DNA from: Frankineae bacterium MT45
GTDB lineage: Bacteria > Actinomycetota > Actinomycetes > Mycobacteriales > Jatrophihabitantaceae
Length of the DNA stretch: 64,000 nt
Assembly: GCA_900100325.1 (NCBI GenBank)
Contig: LT629697.1
Span: forward strand, 2,973,423-3,037,422
Direction: 5' to 3'
Below, in pieces: positions 1 through 11,011 of the stretch; position 1 is the first letter of the stretch; every line of letters starts with the position of its first letter. The position numbers were made by a program, and so were the translations under genes. The notes beneath the pieces are model-generated. The model was not told the DNA's origin. It did no database searches and saw only the letters and a list, made by a program, of their open reading frames with translations.

Positions 1-1902
<1,902 letters not shown>

Positions 1903-1906
<4 letters not shown>

Positions 1907-3084
1907 CGGGACGCTGTCACGGGCGTTACTGACGCGTCCGTCTGCGCCTCAATGCTTGTCGGCACGGTGCTGGCCGGCACGGTACTTGACGCCGCGGAGG
2001 CGTTGCTTGTCGCCACGGACGTGGTGCCCGAGATCGTCGCTGATCCGATCACCGTGTCAGCGTCATACATCACCAGCGCCTGGCCAGCGGCGACCCCGCG
2101 CTGTGGTTCGTGCAGCCGAGCAGACAGCTCATCGTCGGCTGAGCGGGTCACCGTCGCCGCCACCACCGCACCGTGGGCGCGCATCTGCACGAGGCACTCG
2201 AAGCTCCCCACGGCCGGGGCGTCGCGAGTCCAGATCGGCCGTTCGGCCTGCACCTCGTGGAAGTCCAGCATCGATGCCGGACCGACGACGACGCTGTTGG
2301 ACTTCGGCTGGATGGAGAGGACGTAGCGAGGCTCGCCGGAAGGGTCGGGGCGCCCGAGCGAGAGTCCGCGCCGCTGCCCAACGGTGAAGCCGAAGGATCC
2401 CTGGTGCGAGCCGAGCACGGCGCCGGTGACCGCCTCGACGATCGGACCGGGCTCGGCGCCGAGACGGCCAGCCAGGAAGGCTCGGGTGTCACCGTCGGCG
2501 ATGAAGCAGATGTCGTGCGAGTCGGGCTTGTCGGCCACCGCGAGGCCACGGGCCGCTGCCTCGGCCCGCACCTGCTCCTTGGTCGAGTCGCCGAGCGGGA
2601 AGATCGCGTGGGCCAGCTGGTGCGGTGTCAGCACGGCCAGAACGTAGGACTGATCCTTGGCCATGTCGACCGACCGCCGCAGCGCCCCGTCCTCCAGCTT
2701 GGCGTGGTGGCCGGTGACCACCGCGTCGAAGCCGAGCGCGATAGCCCGGTCGAGGACGGCGGTGAACTTGATCTTCTCGTTGCAGCGCAGGCAGGGGTTG
2801 GGGGTGCGGCCAGCGGCGTACTCGGCGACGAAATCGTCGATCACCTCGGCCCGGAACCGCTCGGCCAGATCCCAGATATAGAACGGGATACCGAGCACGT
2901 CGGCGGCCCGGCGCGCATCGTTGGAGTCCTCGACGGTGCAGCAGCCGCGGGCACCATGTCGTAGGGTGGCGGGCTCGGCGGCCAGCGCCAGGTGCACCCC
3001 GGTGACGTCGTGACCGGCGTCAACAGCCCGGGCGGCCGCCACCGCGGAGTCGACGCCGCCGCTCATCGCGGCCAGCACCTTCAT
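1903..3084 (-). CDS. mnmA: tRNA-specific 2-thiouridylase MnmA
   Basis: Thiolates U34 of tRNA-Glu, -Gln and -Lys, using sulfur that starts at the cysteine desulfurase IscS encoded just upstream. The N-terminal PP-loop [13 protein letters not shown] binds ATP. The catalytic cysteines are visible in [12 protein letters not shown] and [14 protein letters not shown]. The central tRNA-binding region and C-terminal barrel ([13 protein letters not shown]) match the family. The ATG at 3084 was chosen because the MnmA homology begins there ([10 protein letters not shown]); the frame is open further upstream but only inside iscS. At about 393 residues it is longer than usual. The last 40 or so residues are a Ser/Thr/Ala/Val-rich low-complexity tail after ATISG. 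Confidence 0.95.
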
Positions 3085-3108
3085 GCCAGCACCCTCATGC
3101 CAGCACCG
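3081..3108. repeat. 14-bp direct repeat at the iscS-mnmA junction
   Basis: The unit TCATGCCAGCACC(C/G) occurs at 3081-3094 and again at 3095-3108, with a partial third copy just upstream (GGCCAGCACCT). One copy holds the end of iscS and the next holds the mnmA start codon. The last codons of IscS and the first codons of MnmA are therefore almost identical DNA. It looks like a small duplication tolerated in the junction; no function is evident. Confidence 0.7.
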
Positions 3109-4270
3109 AGGTGAGCCCAGCTCGGCGGGCGCGTTCGACGACAGGACCGACGGCGGCGACCAACGCGTCCACGTCACCCTGGTTCGAGGTATGCCCCAGC
3201 GAGAGGCGCAGCGATCCACGGGCCCGCGCCGGGTCGGCCCCCATCGCCAGCAGGACGTGGGAGGGACGGGCGACGCCGGCCGAACAGGCCGATCCGGTCG
3301 AGCACTCGATGCCGCGCGCGTCGAGGAGCATCAGCAGCGAATCACCCTCGCAACCGGGGAAGGAGAGATGGGCGATTGAGGCGAGCCGCTCATGCGGGTG
3401 GCCGTTGACGATCACGTCGGGCACGACCGTGCGGACACCGTCGATGAGGCGGGTGCGCAGCACCTCCAGGCGCCGGCTGGACTCCGCCCGTCGGGCCACG
3501 GCCACCGAGGTGGCGATGGCCAAGCCGGCTGAACCGGGGACGTCCGGGGTGCCGGAGCGGACATCGCGCTCCTGCCCACCGCCGTGCAGCAACGGGACGC
3601 ACTTGACGTTGCGACGAAGCACCAGCGCCCCGGCGCCGTACGGGCCGCCGAGCTTGTGCCCGGTCATGGTGAGGGCATCCACGCCGGAATCGGCGAAGTC
3701 GACCGGGACTGCACCCACGGCCTGCACGGCGTCGGTATGGATGGGGACGCCGAACTCATGGGCGATCTCGGTGAGCTCGGCGATGCGCTGCACGGTGCCG
3801 ACCTCGTTGTTGGCCCACATGATGCTGATCAGGGCGACCGAACCGGGATCGGCCTGCAGGGCCCGCCGCAGCGTCTGCGGGGCAACCTGCGCGTACTCGT
3901 CGACCTCGAGCCAGGTGACCTCGGCACCCTCGGCGCTCTGACACCACTCCACCGAGTCCATCACGGCGTGGTGTTCGACGGCGCTGGCCAGAATCCGGTG
4001 ACGCCTCGGGTCCTCGGCACGGCGAGCCCAGTAGATGCCCTTCACGGCCAGGTTGTCCGACTCCGTGCCGCCGCTGGTGAAGATCACCTCGGAGGGGCGC
4101 GCACCCAACGCCGCCGCCAGTTCTTCGCGGGCCTCCTCGACCCGGCGCCGCGCGCGCCGACCGGCACTGTGCAGCGATGAGGGGTTGCCGATCTCGGCCA
4201 TCGCCGCCACTACGGCCGCTGAGGCCTCGGGCAGCATGGCTGTTGTGGCGGCATGATCCAAGTAAGGCAT
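3095..4270 (-). CDS. iscS: Cysteine desulfurase (IscS/NifS family)
   Basis: PLP-dependent class V aminotransferase-fold enzyme that removes sulfur from cysteine for tRNA thiolation and Fe-S assembly. 391 residues. It begins with YLDHAATT, carries the PLP-lysine motif [15 protein letters not shown] near residue 200, and has the persulfide cysteine in [10 protein letters not shown] near residue 327. The loop around that cysteine is long, as in the IscS type. It is the first gene of the leftward set and ends 10 bases before mnmA, consistent with its role as sulfur donor to MnmA. Its start is separated by 59 bases from the divergent lhgO. Confidence 0.95.
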   Translation of the reverse strand: MPYLDHAATTAMLPEASAAVVAAMAEIGNPSSLHSAGRRARRRVEEAREELAAALGARPSEVIFTSGGTESDNLAVKGIYWARRAEDPRRHRILASAVEHHAVMDSVEWCQSAEGAEVTWLEVDEYAQVAPQTLRRALQADPGSVALISIMWANNEVGTVQRIAELTEIAHEFGVPIHTDAVQAVGAVPVDFADSGVDALTMTGHKLGGPYGAGALVLRRNVKCVPLLHGGGQERDVRSGTPDVPGSAGLAIATSVAVARRAESSRRLEVLRTRLIDGVRTVVPDVIVNGHPHERLASIAHLSFPGCEGDSLLMLLDARGIECSTGSACSAGVARPSHVLLAMGADPARARGSLRLSLGHTSNQGDVDALVAAVGPVVERARRAGLTSVLA

Positions 4271-4329
4271 TGCTCCCAGCTTACGATGTGGCTGTCTGCG
4301 TCCGCACCACTGAACTGGGGAATCATCCG

Positions 4330-5526
4330 GTGAACGATGTGAGCTACGACTACTGCGTCATCGGTGGTGGGATCGTCGGCCTGGCTACGGCGAAGGCTCT
4401 GCTGGCTCGCCAGCCCGGTGCGTCGCTGCTGCTGCTGGAGAAGGAGAGCCAGCTCGCAACTCATCAGACTGGCCACAATTCGGGCGTAATTCACGCCGGC
4501 ATCTACTACCCGCCGGGCAGCCTCAAGGCCGATCTCTGCCGTCGGGGCGCCGCCGCCACCAAGCTCTTCGCCTCCGAACAGGGCATCCCATTCGATGTCT
4601 GCGGCAAGTTGCTGGTCGCCACCGACGAGGTGGAGATGGCCCGGATGGAGGCGCTCTTTGAGCGATCGGCCCAGAACGAACTCAAGGTGCAGCGACTAGA
4701 TGCCTCCGAGCTTCGCGAGCGGGAGCCGCATATTCGCGGCCTGGGCGCGCTCTACGTCGACTCGACCGGCATCATCGACTACCGCGCGGTCTGTCAGGCG
4801 ATGAGCCGGGTACTGGTCGACGCCGGGGCGAGCATTCGTCTGGGGAGCACGGTCGTCGGCATCTCGGAACGGGCCGATGGGGTGACCATCAGCACGTCCA
4901 CCGAGGAGTTCCGGGCCGCGAAGCTGGTGGTCTGCGGCGGGGTGCAGGCCGACCGACTGGCCCGGCTGGCCGGTCTTGAGATCGATTTTCAGATGATCCC
5001 GTTTCGGGGCGAGTACTACCGCCTCCCCACCTCCCGCGCCGGGCTGGTGAATCACCTCATCTACCCGATCCCGGACCCCGACCTGCCGTTCCTCGGCGTG
5101 CACCTCACCCGCATGATCGACGGCGGCATCACCGTCGGGCCGAGTGCGGTGCTGGGCTTCGCACGGGAGGGCTACCCGAAGTTCTCGTTCGTGGCCAAGG
5201 ACGTCCGCGAGTACGCGACCTTTCCCGGCATGTGGCACGTGGCCCGGGCCAACGTCCGCACCGGCGCCCGGGAGATGTACAACTCCCTGTCGAAGCGCGG
5301 CTATCTGCGGGAGTGCCGCAAGTACTGCCCAGAGCTCACCGTCGAAGACCTGCTACCGGAGCCGGCTGGCATCCGGGCCCAGGCGGTGCTGCGGGACGGG
5401 ACGCTCGTGCACGACTTCCTCTTCAAACAGACCTCGCGCTCACTGCACGTCTGCAACGCGCCCTCTCCAGCCGCGACCTCGGCGATTCCGATCGGCGAGA
5501 TGATCGCCGACCGCCACACCGGCTGA
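4330..5526 (+). CDS. lhgO: L-2-hydroxyglutarate oxidase/dehydrogenase (LhgO family)
   Basis: FAD-dependent oxidoreductase of the DAO fold that oxidises L-2-hydroxyglutarate to 2-oxoglutarate. 398 residues from the GTG at 4330, chosen because GGGGA lies 8 bases upstream and the FAD motif follows almost at once ([16 protein letters not shown]). Family signatures include [33 protein letters not shown] and the C-terminal [12 protein letters not shown] second GTG three codons on is possible. It is divergent from iscS and convergent with etfBA, the electron-transfer flavoprotein genes; whether it donates electrons to ETF, to quinone or to oxygen cannot be told from sequence. Confidence 0.9.
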   Translation: MNDVSYDYCVIGGGIVGLATAKALLARQPGASLLLLEKESQLATHQTGHNSGVIHAGIYYPPGSLKADLCRRGAAATKLFASEQGIPFDVCGKLLVATDEVEMARMEALFERSAQNELKVQRLDASELREREPHIRGLGALYVDSTGIIDYRAVCQAMSRVLVDAGASIRLGSTVVGISERADGVTISTSTEEFRAAKLVVCGGVQADRLARLAGLEIDFQMIPFRGEYYRLPTSRAGLVNHLIYPIPDPDLPFLGVHLTRMIDGGITVGPSAVLGFAREGYPKFSFVAKDVREYATFPGMWHVARANVRTGAREMYNSLSKRGYLRECRKYCPELTVEDLLPEPAGIRAQAVLRDGTLVHDFLFKQTSRSLHVCNAPSPAATSAIPIGEMIADRHTG

Positions 5527-5560
5527 CCGACTCAGCCGACCAACCGGCGAGGCGCAACGG

Positions 5561-5607
5561 CGAAGGGCCGCCGACAGACCCCATGCGGAGTCGTCGACGG
5601 CCCTTCG
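5561..5607. terminator. Hairpin between convergent lhgO and etfA
   Basis: Inverted repeat with 15-base arms (5561-5575 and 5593-5607; CGAAGGGCCGCCGAC against its complement with one mismatch) and a 17-base loop, placed exactly between two convergent genes. It is a likely bidirectional terminator. There is no long T tract, which is common in high-GC actinobacteria. Confidence 0.7.
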
Positions 5608-5630
5608 GTAGCCGGTCGAAACCGAGCTGA

Positions 5631-6590
5631 CTAGCCCTTGCGCTTGCTGATCTCGTCGGTGAGGGCCGGGACGACCTCGAAGAGGTCACCGACGACACCG
5701 AAGTCAGCCAGCTCGAAGATCGGAGCCTCGTCATCCTTGTTGATGGCGACGATCGTCTTCGACGTCTGCATACCGGCGCGGTGCTGGATCGCACCCGAGA
5801 TGCCGACCGCGATGTAGAGCTGCGGCGACACGGTGACACCGGTCTGGCCGACCTGCATCGTGTGCGGGACCCAGCCGGCGTCGGTTGCGGCGCGGGAGGC
5901 ACCGACGGCGGCGCCGAGGGTGTCGGCCAGCTTCTCAAGCAGCGAGAAGTTGTCGGCGCTGCCCATGCCACGGCCACCGGAGACGATGACCGACGCGTCG
6001 GCCAGGGCCGGGCGCGAGCCCTTCTCCTCGACGACCTTGCTGGTGATCTTGGCCGACTTGGCGGCGTCAGAGATCGTCACCGCGACGGAGACGACTTCGG
6101 CGGCACCGGCGGCGGGCTCCGGCGCGACGGAGTTGGCGCGCAGCGTGATGACCGGCGTGCCGGTGCGGACCTTGGCCTGCACCGAGACAGCGCCACCGAA
6201 GATGCTCTGGGTGGTGGTCGCCGAGGCGTCGACGCCGACGGCGTCGGTGATGACACCGCCACCGATCTTGAGCGCCAGGCGGGCCGCGATCTCCTTGTTC
6301 TCAGCGGTCGAGGCGAGCAGAACCGCCGCCGGTGACGCCTGAGCGACGACCGCGGCCAGCGCCTCGGCCTTCGGAGCGACCAGGAAGCCTTCGAGCTCGT
6401 CGCTCTCGGCGACGTAGATCTTCGCCGCGCCGTACTCGCCGAGGGTGGCGGTGAGCGTAGCCGCCGAGCCCGGAGCACCGAGCACGACCGCGCTCGGCTC
6501 ACCGAGTGCGCGAGCCGCGGTGAGCGCCTCGAGAGTTGCCTTCTTTACTGAACCGTCCGCCGAATCGACGAGGACGAGTACCTCTGCCAT
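5631..6590 (-). CDS. etfA: Electron transfer flavoprotein alpha subunit
   Basis: FAD-binding large subunit of ETF, which receives electrons from acyl-CoA dehydrogenases and passes them to the ETF-quinone pathway. 319 residues: N-terminal domain [17 protein letters not shown], then the C-terminal FAD domain with [37 protein letters not shown] and [28 protein letters not shown]-type ribosome binding sequence lies upstream of the ATG. It follows etfB after 26 bases on the same strand, so they form an operon. Acyl-CoA dehydrogenase partners are encoded elsewhere in the window, for example the glutaryl-CoA dehydrogenase at 37.9 kb. Confidence 0.97.
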   Translation of the reverse strand: MAEVLVLVDSADGSVKKATLEALTAARALGEPSAVVLGAPGSAATLTATLGEYGAAKIYVAESDELEGFLVAPKAEALAAVVAQASPAAVLLASTAENKEIAARLALKIGGGVITDAVGVDASATTTQSIFGGAVSVQAKVRTGTPVITLRANSVAPEPAAGAAEVVSVAVTISDAAKSAKITSKVVEEKGSRPALADASVIVSGGRGMGSADNFSLLEKLADTLGAAVGASRAATDAGWVPHTMQVGQTGVTVSPQLYIAVGISGAIQHRAGMQTSKTIVAINKDDEAPIFELADFGVVGDLFEVVPALTDEISKRKG

Positions 6591-6616
6591 CTGTTTTTCT
6601 CCTCTATCGATCGTTG

Positions 6617-7396
6617 TCAGACAAGCTTCTTCGACGACAGGTAGTCGGCGATCTTCGCGGCGCCGTCACCCTCGTCCTTTACGACCTGACCGGCCGCGCG
6701 CGGCGGGGCGTTCTCGAACGACTCGACGACGGTGGTGGCGTTGGCCAGACCGACCTCGTCGGCACTGATGCCCAGGTCATCCAGGTCGAGAGACTCGATC
6801 TTCTTGCTCTTGGCGGCCATGATGCCCTTGAAGGACGGGTAGCGCGGGTCGTTGATCTTCTCGACGACGCTGATGACGGCCGGCGTCGAGCCCTCGACGG
6901 TCTCGTAGCCGGTGTCGGTGACGCGCTCGATGGTGACGGTCGAGCCGTCGACGGTGACCTTGCGGGCCAGCGACAGCTGCGGGACGCCGAGCACCTCGGC
7001 GACGAGAGCCGGGACGATGGCGGCGCGCGAGTCGGTGGCCTCGGAGCCGGCTATCGCGACATCCCACTCGACGGTGCCCAGTGCCTTAGCGATGACCTTG
7101 GCCGTCTGAATCGCGCAGGAACCGTGCAGCGCCTCGTCGCTGACGTGGATCGCCTTATCGGCGCCCATCGACAGGGCCTTACGGATCGACTCGGTGGCCT
7201 GCTCCGGGCCGACGGTGAGGATGGTGACCTCTCCGTCGTGCTCCTCCTTCAGGCGCAGACCCTCTTCGATCGCGAACTCGTCGATGTAGTTGATTACGGA
7301 GTCGACCGACTCGCGGTCAACGGTGTTGTCGACAGAGCTGAGCTCGCGCTCAGCCTCGGTGTCGGGCACCTGCTTGACCAGGACCACGATGTTCAT
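6617..7396 (-). CDS. etfB: Electron transfer flavoprotein beta subunit
   Basis: Small ETF subunit that binds AMP and docks with acyl-CoA dehydrogenases. 259 residues, opening with MNIVVLVKQVPDTEAERELS and carrying the family segment ATESIRKALSMGADKAIHV, the docking region YETVEGSTPAVISVVEKINDPRYPSFKGIMAAKSK, and the usual C-terminal arm. GAGAGG sits upstream of the ATG. It is the first gene of etfBA. About 100 bases upstream lies a predicted promoter overlapped by a palindrome shared with ccr and a tandem HADH gene (see 7496-7524), which suggests co-regulation with acyl-CoA metabolism. Confidence 0.97.
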   Translation of the reverse strand: MNIVVLVKQVPDTEAERELSSVDNTVDRESVDSVINYIDEFAIEEGLRLKEEHDGEVTILTVGPEQATESIRKALSMGADKAIHVSDEALHGSCAIQTAKVIAKALGTVEWDVAIAGSEATDSRAAIVPALVAEVLGVPQLSLARKVTVDGSTVTIERVTDTGYETVEGSTPAVISVVEKINDPRYPSFKGIMAAKSKKIESLDLDDLGISADEVGLANATTVVESFENAPPRAAGQVVKDEGDGAAKIADYLSSKKLV

Positions 7397-7495
7397 AGGT
7401 TCGGTGACCTCTCAGCTTGAGAAACGTTGGTGTGAATGACGCGAAGCAGCAATGCATTGGTAAATGCGAATTAACACAATGCCCCATAGTTGACC

Positions 7496-7524
7496 ATGTT
7501 ACTCGTCGGTAGCAATATGATCAT
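7496..7524 (-). promoter_or_regulatory. Predicted etfB promoter with GTTAC-type operator
   Basis: On the minus strand, ATGATC (-35-like, 7519-7524) is followed after exactly 17 bases by TAACAT (-10-like, 7496-7501). The 16-base near-palindrome GTTACTCGTCGGTAGC (plus strand, 7498-7513) overlaps the -10 hexamer. The same layout is found at ccr (44001-44029) and, with a weaker -35, at the tandem HADH gene (49998-50015). It probably drives etfBA; the divergent SMP-30-like gene starts 97 bases on the other side. The repressor role is inferred from position. Confidence 0.6.
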
Positions 7525-7609
7525 CGTCTCGTGGAGGCCATAGTCTCATTGCGGCCCGAGAATCTTGCCATCGGGTGCCTGCCCCTCAGCCGCCCGTTCA
7601 GGAGACGAC

Positions 7610-8617
7610 ATGGCCAAGCCACCGCTGGACGCCAAGACGTGGAAGCCACCGACCGCACCGCCACGCGCCCGCGAGCAGATGAGCGCCACCCCGGTCTCCC
7701 TCAACGTTATCGCCGTCCCCGGCCGGGGCCCCGAAGACGTCGTCATCGACGGCACCGGGCGGGGCATCGTCGGCCTAGGTGACGGGCGAATCCTGCGCAT
7801 CGACCCCGGCGGGGCGCCGATCGAACAGATCGCCGACACCCAGGGGCGCCCGCTGGGTATCGAGCTTGCCCCCTCCGGCGAACTGGTCATCTGTGACGCA
7901 CGTCTGGGCGTACTCAACGTCACCGCCGGCACCAGCAACACGGCAAGGCGGGTCAGCAGCATCGTCAGCCAGTTCGCCGGCCGCCCCCTGCACTTCTGCA
8001 ACAACTCGGCCATCGGCGCCGACGGGGCCATCTACTTCACCGACAGCTCCCAGAAGTTCGGTATCGACAACTGGCGGGGCGAGGTGCTCGCCCACACCGG
8101 CACAGGTCGCCTCTACCGGCGCTCGACCGACGGCACGATCGACCTGCTCGTGGACGGCCTCGAGTTCGCCAACGGGGTGGCCCTCGCCCCGGACGAATCC
8201 TTTGTGGCGGTCGCTGAGACCAGCGCCTACCGCATCCGCAAGCTGTGGCTGACCGGTCCCCGGGAGGGTCTGCTCGACCCGCTGGTGGAGAACCTGCCCG
8301 GCTTTCCGGATAACCTCAGCCTTGGCAGCGACGGACTCATCTGGGTCGCGCTCCCGACGGCGCGAGACCGCACTCTGGACGCCCTGCTGCCGCGGAGCCC
8401 GCTGCTGCGCAAGGCGGTCTGGGCGCTGCCCGAATCACTGCAGCCCAAGGCCAAACCCACCGTCTGGGTGCAGGCCTACGACCTGCACGGCAACCTGGTT
8501 CACGATCTGCAGACCTCCCACCCCGACCTGCACATGGTCACAGGGGTGCGCGAGGTGAACGGCACCGTCTGGCTCAGCAGCCTGGTCGCCTCGGCCGTCG
8601 GGGTCATCACCCTCTAA
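7610..8617 (+). CDS. SMP-30/gluconolactonase/strictosidine synthase-like beta-propeller protein
   Basis: 335 residues. The fold is predicted to be a six-bladed beta-propeller of the SMP-30/LRE and strictosidine synthase-like group; members are lactonases or related hydrolases, and the substrate cannot be told. Supporting segments are GPEDVVIDGTGRGIVGLGDGRILRID, RPLGIELAPSGELVICDA, FCNNSAIGADGAIYFTDSS, EFANGVALAPDESFVAVAETSAYRIRKLWL, and GFPDNLSLGSDGLIWVALP, each resembling a blade. The ATG at 7610 is preferred because AGGAG lies 5 bases upstream; an earlier in-frame start would add 15 residues. No signal peptide is seen. It lies divergent to etfBA and may share the regulatory region. Confidence 0.8.
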   Translation: MAKPPLDAKTWKPPTAPPRAREQMSATPVSLNVIAVPGRGPEDVVIDGTGRGIVGLGDGRILRIDPGGAPIEQIADTQGRPLGIELAPSGELVICDARLGVLNVTAGTSNTARRVSSIVSQFAGRPLHFCNNSAIGADGAIYFTDSSQKFGIDNWRGEVLAHTGTGRLYRRSTDGTIDLLVDGLEFANGVALAPDESFVAVAETSAYRIRKLWLTGPREGLLDPLVENLPGFPDNLSLGSDGLIWVALPTARDRTLDALLPRSPLLRKAVWALPESLQPKAKPTVWVQAYDLHGNLVHDLQTSHPDLHMVTGVREVNGTVWLSSLVASAVGVITL

Positions 8618-8649
8618 GCGGCCCGCACTCGCTCGATCAGGACCGTCGC

Positions 8650-9384
8650 CTAGCTGGATCGCGACGGTTCCTGGCCACCGGGGAGGTCGCCGAGGCGCAG
8701 CACCTCGAGGGCCACGTCGTGCAGGCTCTGGCGATGGCGGCGACGGGCCGACTCAAGCAGGGCGTAGGCGTCGTCGTAGGTGAGATGACGCTTGAGGATC
8801 AGGACGCCTATCGCACTCCCGATCTGGTGTTCCGGTGACTCGGCCACTGCCTCCACCTCTTCATTCGGATAGCTGGCCGGCTCCATCGGCTCATGGACAC
8901 GCTCGGAATCGATGGCCGCGATCACCCGGTCGACCGCCAGCCGCGCCAGCGTCGCGTCGGCGTGCGTCGGGCGATGCGAACTCGTCCAGTGATGTAGGAC
9001 GACACCGTGATAGTTGAGCCGGCCTGCACAGAGGCTCATCGAGAGGATCGGGGTGAGGATGCTGTGCCGACCCAGCATCTGCCCCGACCCCGAAGGGTGC
9101 GGCAGGTAGGCCTCATCGGTGGCCCCGAGGCGGGTCGGCGGCGCACCGATCGGGCGCTGGATCTGATAGCTCAGCGGGCCCTCCTTGATCGCGACGTGGC
9201 ATTCATCGCTCAGGGTGGGGACGCTCAGGGCGGCCAGGCTGGTGAAGGCCACGGCCGGGGCCGAAGAGGACACGAGGCGCTGCAGGTTTGACAGAAAGTC
9301 GAACCTGTCTGGGTCTGGAGGCAGCAACTGGAGGCGACCTCGTGGACCGAATGTCTTCGACGGCTTGGTCAAATGCACCCTCAT
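8650..9384 (-). CDS. GAF-like/ANTAR domain regulator
   Basis: 244 residues. The N-terminal two thirds look like a degenerate GAF sensor domain (AVAFTSLAALSVPTLSDECHVAI...GRHSILTPILSMSL...GVVLHHW). The C-terminal 60 residues form an ANTAR RNA-binding domain, recognisable from HQIGSAIGVLILKRHLTYDDAYALLESARRRHRQSLHDVALEVL. ANTAR proteins bind paired hexaloop hairpins in mRNA and cause antitermination. No histidine kinase partner is nearby and no obvious target hairpin pair was found here. It is convergent with the SMP-30-like gene and divergent from the methyltransferase at 9588. The start is uncertain by a few codons. Confidence 0.85.
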   Translation of the reverse strand: MRVHLTKPSKTFGPRGRLQLLPPDPDRFDFLSNLQRLVSSSAPAVAFTSLAALSVPTLSDECHVAIKEGPLSYQIQRPIGAPPTRLGATDEAYLPHPSGSGQMLGRHSILTPILSMSLCAGRLNYHGVVLHHWTSSHRPTHADATLARLAVDRVIAAIDSERVHEPMEPASYPNEEVEAVAESPEHQIGSAIGVLILKRHLTYDDAYALLESARRRHRQSLHDVALEVLRLGDLPGGQEPSRSS

Positions 9385-9587
9385 AACTACAGCGGCGACC
9401 TGCGATCAGGCGAGCCGTGGCGTTTAGCGGACCGTGCGCTAAGTATATTCGCCGACCTCGCAGAGTTGCTAACGTTTGGTTCCGCTGCCCCCGAACGTCG
9501 CCAAAACGCGACCTCCGCAGGTCATGACAAACTACGGTCCGCGCCCTCGCGCGACCAGTTCTTCAAGTCTGACAGGAGCCGACCGGC

Positions 9588-10391
9588 ATGGATGTCGTCG
9601 AACCCACGAGCCCGCCCGGCCTTCCGCTCACCGGCGAACGCACCCTCCCCGGCATTCCGCACGAGAACTACTGGTTTCGACGCCACCAGGTCGCCTACGA
9701 ATTCATCCTCGACCGCCTCCGCGATGCGGTCGTCGTCGAGGTTGGCTGCGGCGAGGGGTACGGCTCCGCGCTGCTGGCGACCGCTGCCCGGCAGGTCCTC
9801 GGCGTCGACTATGACGAACTGGCGATCTCGCACTGCGCGAACCGCTACTCCGAGGTCGACTTCGTCCGCGGCAATCTGGCCGCACTGCCGGTGCGCGATG
9901 GCGCGGCCGACGCCGTGGTCTCGCTCCAGGTCATCGAGCACGTCTGGGATCACCCGCAGTTCGTCCGGCAGTGCCGCCGCGCGCTCCGTCCGGGTGGGCG
10001 GCTCATCGTGTCGACGCCGAACCGGCTCACCTTCTCCCCCGACAACGACGGCACCACACCGCCGACGAATCCGTTTCACACCCACGAATTCACCGCCGTT
10101 GAACTAACACGGCTACTGAACGGCTGTGGCTTCGGACGGGTGACTGTGCTCGGGCTGCACGCCGGTCCGAAGCTGCGGAAGTTGGACGCCCGCTATGACG
10201 GTTCTTTCGTCGCCGCGCAGTTGGCCCTGCCGCCGGGCGACTGGTCGGGGCAGCTAGCGGCTGACGTCGCCGGAATCGGCACCGGGGACTTCGCCATCCG
10301 GGTCGACCCTGGCGTCAGAGCGACCGGCGGACTCGTCGGCTACCCCGACGCCGACCGCAGCCTCGACCTGCTCGCCATCGCCGAGATCTGA
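9588..10391 (+). CDS. Class I SAM-dependent methyltransferase (Rv3030-like)
   Basis: 267 residues with the SAM-binding motif VVEVGCGEGYGSALL at residues 50-63, the acidic motif VLGVDYD, and the motif IV/V region GAADAVVSLQVIEHVWDH. Its place after etfBA and before a GT4 glycosyltransferase matches mycobacterial Rv3030, a methyltransferase linked to methylglucose lipopolysaccharide synthesis; that functional link is inferred from context. AGGAG lies about 10 bases before the ATG. The last 46 codons overlap the end of the convergent membrane protein gene by 138 bases. A short inverted repeat GACCT-CCGC-AGGTC lies upstream at about 9510-9523. Confidence 0.82.
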   Translation: MDVVEPTSPPGLPLTGERTLPGIPHENYWFRRHQVAYEFILDRLRDAVVVEVGCGEGYGSALLATAARQVLGVDYDELAISHCANRYSEVDFVRGNLAALPVRDGAADAVVSLQVIEHVWDHPQFVRQCRRALRPGGRLIVSTPNRLTFSPDNDGTTPPTNPFHTHEFTAVELTRLLNGCGFGRVTVLGLHAGPKLRKLDARYDGSFVAAQLALPPGDWSGQLAADVAGIGTGDFAIRVDPGVRATGGLVGYPDADRSLDLLAIAEI

Positions 10392-10928
10392 GTCCCCGCC
10401 ATCGGTCGCCCCGGCCGCGTAACCGAAGTAGAGGCGGATGACGACCGCGGCCAGCCCGAACCCGATGGCGGCCACCAGCAGCAGTCCGGCGTAGTCGGGG
10501 GCCGCATCCTCGGAGTCGTCCACCCAGACCGGGGTGATGCCGGTGCAGAGCAGACGGGCCGCGCCCGAGACCGGCGACTGGAAGGTGGCGATCGCGTTCA
10601 CTGTCCGACTGTCGGCGGTGTAGGGCGTCACCGTCAGCGGCTGGACCCGCCCGCCCGAGACGATCTGGCACTGCGAGGTGAGCGTGATCCCGCGAGCGGC
10701 GAGCCCGCCTACGCCGCCCTGGGCCGAGAGAACGTAGGTCTGCCCCTCGACCAACTGGACCGAATCCGGCGCCGAGCCGGAGCTGTTGAAGGAGTGCGTC
10801 TGGATCGCGTCCAGGATTCGCCAGCCGATCAGGCCGAGAATGGCCAGCACGACCAGCGGCAGGAACGCCGACGCCAGACGCCTCGCGGGCGCGGGCGTAC
10901 TCGGGTAGTCACTCTCCTGCTCGGTCAT
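10254..10928 (-). CDS. Membrane protein of unknown function, two predicted TM segments
   Basis: 224 residues from the ATG at 10928. TM1 is about residues 17-37 (LASAFLPLVVLAILGLIGWRI). A roughly 100-residue extracytoplasmic region with two cysteines (TSQCQIV, RLLCTGI) follows, then TM2 (YAGLLLVAAIGFGLAAVVIRLYFGY). The C-terminus is an Asp/Gly/Ala-rich tail of about 50 residues with low complexity; it is encoded mostly antisense to the end of the methyltransferase gene and may owe its composition to that. The two cysteines could form a disulfide outside the membrane. I do not recognise a family. The gene is divergent from the GT4 glycosyltransferase, with 83 bases between. Confidence 0.65.
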   Translation of the reverse strand: MTEQESDYPSTPAPARRLASAFLPLVVLAILGLIGWRILDAIQTHSFNSSGSAPDSVQLVEGQTYVLSAQGGVGGLAARGITLTSQCQIVSGGRVQPLTVTPYTADSRTVNAIATFQSPVSGAARLLCTGITPVWVDDSEDAAPDYAGLLLVAAIGFGLAAVVIRLYFGYAAGATDGGDSDLGDGEQVEAAVGVGVADESAGRSDARVDPDGEVPGADSGDVSR

Positions 10929-11011
10929 CGTCCATCCGTCCATCACTGACCAGCTGTCCCGAGGCGCCCACTCATCACCGGCAGGCGCGCGCCGTCGTTG
11001 CGCAGGCATTA

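Noticed and set aside
7453-7466. GCATTGGTAAATGC inverted repeat in the etfB leader
   Set aside because: Short arms and no match elsewhere.
9510-9523. GACCTCCGCAGGTC inverted repeat before the Rv3030-like gene
   Set aside because: Arms of only 5 bases and no second copy; not enough to call an operator.
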